Assembly: GCA_019873645.1 (NCBI GenBank)
Contig: JAIOAX010000030.1
Span: forward strand, 1 to 63,872
From: Chloroflexota bacterium
GTDB lineage: Bacteria > Chloroflexota > Anaerolineae > B4-G1 > SLSP01
Length of the DNA stretch: 63,872 bases
Direction of reading: 5' to 3'
In this document: piece by piece, positions 41,690 to 48,392 of the stretch
Numbering within the stretch: position 1 is the first letter of the stretch
Layout of the letters: each line of letters begins with the position of its first letter
Notes under the pieces: generated by a model
Database searches by the model: none
What the model saw: only the letters and a program-made list of their open reading frames with translations
What the model was told of the DNA's origin: nothing
Translations under genes and position numbers: made by a program

Positions 41690-43717
41690 TTACGGCGACA
41701 CGCTGGAACCGGGTGGGGTCTCTGTCGGCGTCGGTGTTTCTGTTGGCGTTGGCGTTTCTGTCGGCGTTGGCGTTTCTGTCGGCGTCAAGGTGGGCGTCGG
41801 CGTCGGCGTCAAGGTGGGCGTCGGCGTCGCAGTGGATGTAGGCGTCGGTGAAACTGTAGGCGTAGGTGTCGGGGTTGCCGTAGCGGTAGGCGTCGGCGAA
41901 GCTGTGGAGGTAGGGGTTGGGGATGCGGTAGACGTAGGTGTCGGTGTCGGCGTGGAAGTAGGCGTATTCGTCGCAAGGTCTCCCATCCGTTCCAGCCATA
42001 CTTTGACCAACGCAATGCCGCCGTTTTCATAATACTCAACGCGAATAGTGTGCCGTCCCGCGCCTACAGTCACGTTGACGGTGTAGGTCCGGTCGCCCTG
42101 ACCGATATGCCATTCGTCCAGGATTTTCGCGTCATCCAGGAAGATGCGCACTCCATCGTCAGCAATTGCCGAGAAACGATACACCCCCGCCGTCATCTCC
42201 AGGCTGCGGGTCCAGCGCGCCGAGAAATTATCCACCGGCAAACCAACCGTTGGGGCATTGTATTGCCAGTTGAACTCTATCTTGGGATCGTTACGGACGA
42301 AGACCGGATTGCCGATCAGGGTAGCGTTGTTCCAGTATTCGCCCTTCCAATCCGGGAACGCCTGGGCTATTTTCTCCCACATCAAACGCAGGCGCGCCTG
42401 TCCGACAGCTTCATAGTATTCCAGACGCACTTTGTGCTCGCCGGCGACCAGTGGCATTTCCACGGCCTTTTCACGCTCTGCCCCGTCGCGCCACTCGTCA
42501 ATGATGATTTGATCATCTATCCACAGACGCGCGCCATCGTCTACCAACAGACGGAAACGATAGGTGGCCGCCTCGAACGTCACCGTGCGCGTCCAGCGGG
42601 CCGAGAAGTTATCGGCCGGCAGCCCCAGGTTGGGCGCGGCGTTGCCCCAGTCAAAATCCAGTTTAACATCATTGCGTGTGAGCAGCGGATTGCCTTGCAG
42701 GGAACGGTTGTTCCAATATTCGCCCTTCCAGTCAGGGTAGACGGTGCGTTTTTCCCAACTCAGGCGGATGACGCTCTGCCCGGTCGCTTCATAGTATTCC
42801 AGACGCAGCGCGTGATTGCCTGCCGTTATGGGGAGATCAAAAGTAACGATACGCGCGGCGCCTTCACGCCACTGGTCAACGATCAGATTGCCATCCACGT
42901 AGAAGCGCGCCCCATCGTCCACGGTCATCGAGAAACTATAGGTTCCGCCTTCAAAAGCCAGATTGCGGGTCCAGCTCACCGAGAAACGATCCGCCGGAAT
43001 ACCGGCAGCGGGGGCATTGGTTTCCCAATTGAAATCTATGGCGGCATCATTGCGCACCAGGGCCGGTGAGCCGGAGAGGTTGGCATTAGTGAAGTATTCG
43101 CCGCGCCATGCCGTGATGTCCGGCGTTGGCGTAGGGGAGGGTGAAAGCGTCGGCGTGGAGGTCGGCGTAGCAGGCGTCGGGGTGGCCGTCACCGGCGTGG
43201 CTGTGGGCGACGGCGTCGGCGTCAGTGAGGGTGTCGGTCCCGGCGCAGGGGTGACGACGATCAAGGGCGCGCTGGCCTTCGCGTTGCTGTTCGGGACTTG
43301 TGCCAGCACTTCCACGGCAGGGTAGCCTTTCCACATTTCCGCCAGCGTAAAGGTAGCAGTGAACGTCCCATCCGCTCTGACCAGGGATGTGGCGACCGGC
43401 GGCAGAACGTTCTGACCGGTTTTCGAGTCAACCAGGATGATATCTACGGTCACATTGGGCGGCCAGTCTGCTCCCCGGACGGTAACCGCCGTTCCCGGCG
43501 CAACGGCCGATGGCGATAGGCTGAAAGTGGGTGCTTTTGCAAGAGGAGGGGGAGTGGGCGTAAAAGCAGGCCAGATGTCACCCCCCCGCAATGCCAGCAC
43601 CAGCATTACGCAAATGGCAATGAACCCCACCGCGACAAACGCAATGACGAAATAAAACCAGCGTGGAATCCCCGGCGGCGGTAGTGGATCATAGGATAAA
43701 TCCGGGCGGTCTGACAT
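41690..43717 (-). CDS. Membrane-anchored protein with three PA14 domains
   Basis: A 675-residue surface protein. A short cytoplasmic start, one membrane helix (about 20-45), an Ig-like beta domain (about 60-155), a Thr/Pro linker, then three tandem PA14 domains (about 205-330, 335-455, 460-580). Each has [12 protein letters not shown] starts, FSARWTR, a [12 protein letters not shown] core and a VRLEYYEA end. The last 100 residues are almost pure TPTPT repeats. PA14 domains commonly bind glycans, so it may be an adhesin or carbohydrate sensor. GGAGGGG precedes ATG 43717. The C-terminal (TP)n tail is repetitive DNA likely to vary in length. Confidence 0.85.
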   Translation of the reverse strand: MSDRPDLSYDPLPPPGIPRWFYFVIAFVAVGFIAICVMLVLALRGGDIWPAFTPTPPPLAKAPTFSLSPSAVAPGTAVTVRGADWPPNVTVDIILVDSKTGQNVLPPVATSLVRADGTFTATFTLAEMWKGYPAVEVLAQVPNSNAKASAPLIVVTPAPGPTPSLTPTPSPTATPVTATPTPATPTSTPTLSPSPTPTPDITAWRGEYFTNANLSGSPALVRNDAAIDFNWETNAPAAGIPADRFSVSWTRNLAFEGGTYSFSMTVDDGARFYVDGNLIVDQWREGAARIVTFDLPITAGNHALRLEYYEATGQSVIRLSWEKRTVYPDWKGEYWNNRSLQGNPLLTRNDVKLDFDWGNAAPNLGLPADNFSARWTRTVTFEAATYRFRLLVDDGARLWIDDQIIIDEWRDGAEREKAVEMPLVAGEHKVRLEYYEAVGQARLRLMWEKIAQAFPDWKGEYWNNATLIGNPVFVRNDPKIEFNWQYNAPTVGLPVDNFSARWTRSLEMTAGVYRFSAIADDGVRIFLDDAKILDEWHIGQGDRTYTVNVTVGAGRHTIRVEYYENGGIALVKVWLERMGDLATNTPTSTPTPTPTSTASPTPTSTASPTPTATATPTPTPTVSPTPTSTATPTPTLTPTPTPTLTPTETPTPTETPTPTETPTPTETPPGSSVSP

Positions 43718-43737
43718 AGTCCCCTCCTTGGAGAGCC

Positions 43738-43766
43738 GTTAGAACGTTGGAACGTTCCAACGTTTA
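43738..43766. repeat. AACGTTCCAACGTT palindrome
   Basis: A perfect 22-base palindrome (arm AACGTTGGAAC) lies 21 bases upstream of the PA14 gene start. The same family occurs at 2780-2824, 10769-10805, 16934-16957 and 47231-47275. Confidence 0.85.
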
Positions 43767-43849
43767 GTGAACCTAATTCCATTATACTTGCATACTTGTA
43801 TTTGGGGACGCTGATTGTGAGAATTTTGTTCCTCGAAATCTAGCCGCAC

Positions 43850-44812
43850 TTAAAATCCGCGTTGTTTGTCCACCTGGTTGCGCAAGGGAAAGTCGCCGCG
43901 CAAGAAACGCTCCAGGTTCTCGCAAAAAATATCGAGGATGTACTGCGCCTCAAACTGCGTCCCCCCGGCAATGTGCGGCGTGATAAGCACATTCGGCATG
44001 TCCCACAGCTCGCTCTCCGGCGGCAGAGGCTCCTGGGCAAAGACATCCAGCGCCGCGCCGCGCAAGTGGCCGCTTTTCAACGCCACGAGCAATGCCGCCT
44101 CATCAATGATACGCCCACGCGAGATGCCCACCAGCAGCGCGCCGGGTTTCATCTGCGCAATCTCCGCCGCGCCGATCATACCGTCGGTCTGGGGTGTGTA
44201 GGGGACGGTGACGACCACGTAATCGGAGATACGCAGCAATTCGTGCAAGTGCTCCAATCCCCACAGCACCTCCACAGTCTCCGGCTTCGCCAGCGGTTGC
44301 ACATCTACCGCGACGACGCGCATCCCAAAAGCGACGGCGCGCCGCGCCACCGCATGCCCTACCGATCCCAGCCCAATGATGCCCAGCATACTCCCCGTCA
44401 ATTCCAGCATCCTGGGACGCAGTTCTCCGAACGCCCATTCATGTCTTTGTTGCTTGAGCACAGCATCCCTGATACAGCGGTTGAACGCCAGGATCATGCC
44501 GAAGACGCTATCGGCCAGGCAGGCCGCGTGCGTGCCGACCGCGCTGGTCAGAATCACGTCGCTCGCCACCAGTTCGGGGATTGCCAGGTAGTTGTTGACG
44601 CCCGAGCTGGGCGATTGCAGCCACTTGAGCTGCTTCGCCGCCAGGAACGCCTCACGATCCAACCCGCCCACATACACGTCGGCGTCGGCGATCAGCGCCG
44701 GCAGGGCTTGGTGGTCATCACAGTAGGCAAATTCCACATCGGGATATTGCGCCTGGAGATCAGGGATCGCCTTCTCCAGGCCCATCAAACTGGCGCCAAT
44801 CAAAACTTTCAT
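43850..44812 (-). CDS. D-2-hydroxyacid dehydrogenase
   Basis: A 320-residue NAD-dependent oxidoreductase of the D-isomer family, converting 2-hydroxy acids and 2-keto acids. The Rossmann loop is GIIGLGSVG (about residues 140-148), with VDV at the end of the second strand, which points to NAD. The catalytic Arg is in GISRGRIID, Glu in FAQEPLPPES and His in ITPHIAGGT. ATG 44812 was chosen; the longer frame upstream is repeat sequence. It is followed upstream, in the same direction, by an HpcH/HpaI aldolase gene and may be co-transcribed with it. The substrate (glyoxylate, hydroxypyruvate or other) cannot be read. Confidence 0.9.
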   Translation of the reverse strand: MKVLIGASLMGLEKAIPDLQAQYPDVEFAYCDDHQALPALIADADVYVGGLDREAFLAAKQLKWLQSPSSGVNNYLAIPELVASDVILTSAVGTHAACLADSVFGMILAFNRCIRDAVLKQQRHEWAFGELRPRMLELTGSMLGIIGLGSVGHAVARRAVAFGMRVVAVDVQPLAKPETVEVLWGLEHLHELLRISDYVVVTVPYTPQTDGMIGAAEIAQMKPGALLVGISRGRIIDEAALLVALKSGHLRGAALDVFAQEPLPPESELWDMPNVLITPHIAGGTQFEAQYILDIFCENLERFLRGDFPLRNQVDKQRGF

Positions 44813-44836
44813 CGTAAACCTCCTCAAAGAGAATAG

Positions 44837-44904
44837 ACCACGAATCTTCACGAATATCCACGAATGAGAATTCAGACTCGTGTAAATTCGTGCAGATTCG
44901 TGGT
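44837..44904. repeat. CCACGAATCTTCACGAAT palindrome
   Basis: Arms ACCACGAATCTTCACGAAT and TTCGTGCAGATTCGTGGT, between the dehydrogenase and the aldolase gene. Same family as 6432-6503. Confidence 0.9.
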
Positions 44905-44918
44905 GAAAATGCTCCAAC

Positions 44919-45749
44919 TCAATACAAACTCCCCTTCGCCTCTGCCGCATTTTCCGCCGCTGTGCCGCTGAAATCAATAGCCTCGAATTCCTCGCGGGCC
45001 GCCTTGGTCAAAAACCGGAGATCGCTGGCCAGCGCCAGAAATTGGAAGCCCTGACGGATACGCAGGCTGAGTTCCGCCGCAGTAAAGCAGTGTTTGCCCG
45101 CCGCTTTGCCGGTCTTTTTCGCCGCCGCGAGCACGGCCTGGATGGCCTCCTCGTGGACTGTGCCGGGGCCGGTCGCGTTTGGGGACACGCCCAGCGACAG
45201 CGCCAGGTCGTTCGGCCCGATGAAGCAGCCGACGACGCCATCCGTTGCCAGAATCGCCTCGGCGTTCTCGACTGCCTGCACCGTCTCGATCATCACGATG
45301 ACGGCGAGGTTTTCCTCCGTCCACGTGCGGTAGTCCCCCTCGATATACGCCGCGACGCGGCTCCCACCGAAGCTGCGCTGGCCTTTGGTGGCATAGCGCA
45401 TATTGTGCACTACGTTGTGCGCATCTTCCGCCGTGTTGACCATCGGCACGACCAGGCCCAACGCTCCGGCGTCCAGCGTGCGCTGAATCCATACCGTCTC
45501 ATTCCAGGGGACGCGCGCCAGCGGCACCGCGCCGCCCAATTGTACGGCGCGGAAACAGTTGACCATAGTTTCAAATCCGACGGGACTGTGCTCTACATCC
45601 ACCACCAGCCAGTCCCAGCCGATCTGCGCCAGCGTCTCCGCCGCTACCGGCGAACACAACGAGAGCCAACTGCCCACACTTGGCTGTCCATGGCGTAATT
45701 TCTCCACCACCGGATTATTTTTGATTTTGTGGATGCCAATACCTGCCAT
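44919..45749 (-). CDS. HpcH/HpaI aldolase family protein
   Basis: A 276-residue class II (metal-dependent) aldolase that would cleave 2-keto-3-deoxy sugar acids or similar to pyruvate plus an aldehyde. Motifs are WLVVDVEHSP, PLARVPWNE (active Arg), IVMIETVQAVENAEAIL (metal Glu) and CFIGPNDLALSLG (metal Asp). Length is typical. ATG 45749 follows GGAGGAG by 3 bases; an ATG 4 codons upstream lies before the ribosome site. It is divergent from the LarA/aldolase operon and shares direction with the dehydrogenase, suggesting one pathway for hydroxy- or keto-acids. Confidence 0.9.
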   Translation of the reverse strand: MAGIGIHKIKNNPVVEKLRHGQPSVGSWLSLCSPVAAETLAQIGWDWLVVDVEHSPVGFETMVNCFRAVQLGGAVPLARVPWNETVWIQRTLDAGALGLVVPMVNTAEDAHNVVHNMRYATKGQRSFGGSRVAAYIEGDYRTWTEENLAVIVMIETVQAVENAEAILATDGVVGCFIGPNDLALSLGVSPNATGPGTVHEEAIQAVLAAAKKTGKAAGKHCFTAAELSLRIRQGFQFLALASDLRFLTKAAREEFEAIDFSGTAAENAAEAKGSLY

Positions 45750-45775
45750 GACTCCTCCCATGAAAATGACACTCG

Positions 45776-45822
45776 TAGGGCAAACTGTTAGTTTGCCATA
45801 GCCGCAAGCTCACAGCTTGCAC
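45776..45822. repeat. Two short palindromes upstream of the aldolase gene
   Basis: GCAAACTGTTAGTTTGC at 45780-45796 and GCAAGCTCACAGCTTGC at about 45803-45820. Similar to the element at 18742-18764. They lie in the divergent promoter region between the aldolase gene and the LarA gene. Confidence 0.65.
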
Positions 45823-45953
45823 TACATTTTTACGCTACTATCAATGAATTGAAAGTATACATCGCTTTTGAAAGTTGAGCTACTCCGTTCAGTTTGACAA
45901 AACCGATACGGTTACATACAATCGGTCCCGATACTACACGACGAAGGACTATT

Positions 45954-47276
45954 ATGAAGACATATCGCGTTCCCTACAGCACCGCCACCCTCGAATTCGA
46001 GCTACTCCCCGGCATGCGCGGGCGCCTGGTCGAATCTCAACGCTTGCCGCCGCTAGAAGACGTACCGGCGGCGGTGGACGCGGCGTTGGCCCAACCAGTG
46101 AATACATCGCCGTTGTGCGAGCTGGCCCGCCCGGGCGACAGCGTCTGCATCGTATTCACCGACAGCACCCGCGCTTGCCCTGATGATCGGCTCATCCCGC
46201 CCATATTACGCGAGCTGGAACGGGCCGGCGTGCGCGACAAGGACATCACGTTACTGTGCGGCATCGGCATGCATCGGCCAAGCACACCTGCGGAAAAAGT
46301 GGCTAAGTTGGGGCAGGCCGTGGTAGACCGCTACCGTGTCATAGACAATGAGCCGCAAAACCCCGCCGCTTTGGTGGATTTAGGTGCGGTCAACAGCATC
46401 CCCCTTTCCGTTCACAGGGCGGCTTATGACGCGGACCTGCTCATCGCTACAGGCATCGTCGAGCCACATCAATACGCTGGCTATTCGGGCGGACGGAAAA
46501 CCGTGGCCGTCGGCGCGGCAGGCGAGGCGTTGATCGCCTACAGCCACGGCCCGCGTTTCGTGGACGATCCCCACACGCGCCTGGGACAGATCGAAGGAAA
46601 TCCGTTTCACGAAGCCATCACCGAGGCAGCCTTACGTGCGGGGCTACGCTTTATCCTCAACGCCGTGTTGGACGATAACGGGCGCATCGTGCATGTGATG
46701 GCCGGCGAGCCGGTCGAGACGCACCGGCGACTGGTGGCATTGGCGCGGACGCTGTACGAAGTCGCCATTCCCCAACAGGTGGATGTCGCCATCGGCGGTG
46801 TGGGCTTCCCGAAGGATGCCAACCTCTATCAGGCCAGCCGCGCGCCGTCATACCTGCACTTCGCGCCGACGCCGGTTGTGCGACCGGGTGGCTACTACAT
46901 CACGCCAGCGCGCTGCCAGGAAGGCGCGGGCGCAGGCGTGGGCGAGCAGCGGTTCCTCGCGGCAATGCGCGATGCCCCCAACGTGCAGTTCATCCTTGAT
47001 AATGCGCGCGCCAACGGCTACCCACCCGGCGGTCAGCGGGCGTTTGTGATGGCGAAAGTACTGGAGCAGTGTCACGTCATCATCGTCGGCAGTGAATGTC
47101 CGGAGATTGTCGCCGCATGCAAGCTGATCCCCGCGCCGACGATGAATGAAGCCTTGCAGATCGTGGCCGCAGACCTGGGCAGCGACCTCGACGTCCTCAT
47201 CGTCCCGCACGCCCTGTTAACATTACCTATCGTTGGAACGTTTGAACGTTCCAACGTTGGAACGTTCCAACGTTAG
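45954..47276 (+). CDS. larA: LarA-family (lactate racemase-like) protein
   Basis: A 440-residue member of the LarA superfamily (nickel-pincer-cofactor racemases and epimerases of 2-hydroxy acids). Signatures include FTDSTRACPDD, GIGMHRPST, ATGIVEPHQYAGYSGGRKTVAVG (Lys in GGRK) and NPFHEA. It may racemise or epimerise a hydroxy acid fed to the aldolases and dehydrogenase nearby; substrate specificity is unknown. No nickel-cofactor genes (larB, larC, larE) are in the window. ATG 45954 was chosen. Its last 15 residues (about VGTFERSNVGTFQR) and TAG stop are encoded by an AACGTTCCAACGTT repeat, followed at once by the ribosome site of the next gene. Confidence 0.8.
   Translation: MKTYRVPYSTATLEFELLPGMRGRLVESQRLPPLEDVPAAVDAALAQPVNTSPLCELARPGDSVCIVFTDSTRACPDDRLIPPILRELERAGVRDKDITLLCGIGMHRPSTPAEKVAKLGQAVVDRYRVIDNEPQNPAALVDLGAVNSIPLSVHRAAYDADLLIATGIVEPHQYAGYSGGRKTVAVGAAGEALIAYSHGPRFVDDPHTRLGQIEGNPFHEAITEAALRAGLRFILNAVLDDNGRIVHVMAGEPVETHRRLVALARTLYEVAIPQQVDVAIGGVGFPKDANLYQASRAPSYLHFAPTPVVRPGGYYITPARCQEGAGAGVGEQRFLAAMRDAPNVQFILDNARANGYPPGGQRAFVMAKVLEQCHVIIVGSECPEIVAACKLIPAPTMNEALQIVAADLGSDLDVLIVPHALLTLPIVGTFERSNVGTFQR
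47231..47275. repeat. AACGTTCCAACGTT repeat forming LarA C-terminus
   Basis: Overlapping copies of GGAACGTTCCAACGTT, palindromic, encode the final residues and the stop of the LarA-family gene. Confidence 0.85.
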
Positions 47277-47286
47277 GAGGTATCGC

Positions 47287-48042
47287 ATGCACAATCGCAT
47301 CAAAGCCCAACTCGCGCGCGGGGAGAGCAGCATCGGCACGTGGCAGATGATCGGGCATCCGGTCGTCAGCGAGATTCTGGCGCAGGCGGGGTTCGACTGG
47401 GTGGTACTCGACATCGAGCACGGGGTCTTCGATTGGCCGGCGGCGTTGGGGCACGTGCAGGTGATCCAGGGGCACGGCTGCCCGGTGTTGTTCCGGTTGC
47501 CGATCAGCGCGCCGGAGCAGTTCAAGTGGGCGCTGGACACCGGCGCGGAAGGCGTCATCGTGCCGATGATTCGCACGGTGGAGGACGCGCGGCGGGCGAT
47601 TGGGTACGCGAAATACCCGCCGGAGGGCGAGCGCGGCATCAGCATCGGGCGCGCGCACGCTTACGGCGCGGCCTTCGAGGACTACGTCGCCACAGCCAAC
47701 GCCGAAACGCTGGTGGCCTTGCAGATCGAGCACATCGACGCGGTACACAACATCGAAGGCATCTGCGCGCTGCCCGGCCTGGATGTCGTTTTCGTCGGCC
47801 CCTACGATCTCTCCGGCACGATGGGGCTGATGGGCCAGGTCACCCACCCCGACGTGGAGGCGGCGATGGCGCGTGTGGTGCGCGCCGCGCAGGATGCGGG
47901 CGTGGTGCCGGGGCTGCTCATTGTGGATCCCAAGCCTGGCGAGGTGGCGCAGCGCGTGGCGGAAGGCTTCCGCTTTATCTCGATTGGGCTGGATACGAAG
48001 ATGTTGATTGACGCGGCGCGGGAAATGGCGACGCGACGATAA
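47287..48042 (+). CDS. HpcH/HpaI aldolase family protein (second)
   Basis: A 251-residue metal-dependent aldolase, paralogous to the gene at 44919 but not close to it. Motifs are WVVLDIEHG, VLFRLP (Arg), VALQIEHIDAVHNIEGI (metal Glu) and VVFVGPYDLSGTMG (metal Asp). The RhmA/HpaI type is likely. AGGAGG lies 7 bases before ATG 47287 and directly after the LarA stop, so both genes are one operon. With the LarA protein and the divergent dehydrogenase and aldolase it forms a probable hydroxy-acid/sugar-acid catabolic unit. Confidence 0.9.
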   Translation: MHNRIKAQLARGESSIGTWQMIGHPVVSEILAQAGFDWVVLDIEHGVFDWPAALGHVQVIQGHGCPVLFRLPISAPEQFKWALDTGAEGVIVPMIRTVEDARRAIGYAKYPPEGERGISIGRAHAYGAAFEDYVATANAETLVALQIEHIDAVHNIEGICALPGLDVVFVGPYDLSGTMGLMGQVTHPDVEAAMARVVRAAQDAGVVPGLLIVDPKPGEVAQRVAEGFRFISIGLDTKMLIDAAREMATRR

Positions 48043-48078
48043 GCTCAGTCAGCAGATTGAGCAGATTAAGCAGATTTT

Positions 48079-48112
48079 CAACCACGAATCTTCACAAATC
48101 GCAACGAATTGT
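48079..48112. repeat. Half copy of CCACGAATC repeat
   Basis: AACCACGAATCTTCACAAATC lies next to an AGCAGATT tandem (48055-48078). Confidence 0.75.
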
Positions 48113-48127
48113 AGCGTGCGGTGAACC

Positions 48128-48166
48128 AAAAGACCTGTCAGGTTTCTCAAACCTGACAGGTCTTTT
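48128..48166. terminator. CCTGACAGG palindrome, likely bidirectional terminator
   Basis: A perfect 18-bp stem AAAAGACCTGTCAGGTTT/AAACCTGACAGGTCTTTT with a CTC loop. It has A and T runs at both ends, so it can terminate both strands. It is a member of the dispersed palindrome family. Confidence 0.85.
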
Positions 48167-48187
48167 TACATTCAGGACGCGTGCAAA

Positions 48188-48290
48188 TTAATAAGACTCG
48201 TGATGCACCTCCAATGGCGCATCGAAATCATCGCTCATCCACATATCACCGGCGTGCAGGCCCGGCACACGCGGAGCCGTAGAAAAATCG
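48188..48290 (-). pseudogene. Remnant of antitoxin-like gene C-terminus
   Basis: The minus-strand translation DFSTAPRVPGLHAGDMWMSD and then DFDAPLEVHHESY resembles the C-terminus of Phd/DUF2281-type antitoxins (RVxGLHxGxxWxSDDFDxPL). Only about 30 residues match; the expected FWLG ending is gone. The open frame that continues upstream overlaps the transketolase start and has no family resemblance. Probably a dead fragment of a toxin-antitoxin locus. Confidence 0.45.
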
Positions 48291-48392
48291 AGGGTAACTG
48301 CTACATGCGTTAACTTCGTATTTGCGCATACGGCTCGATAGTGATATGATCTCGGCAAGTTCTTAAGAACTCCAATATCATCCGGGAGAAAA

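Noticed and set aside
41701..42000. Val/Gly-rich plus-strand frames
   Set aside because: They are the antisense of the Thr-Pro repeat tail of the PA14 protein.
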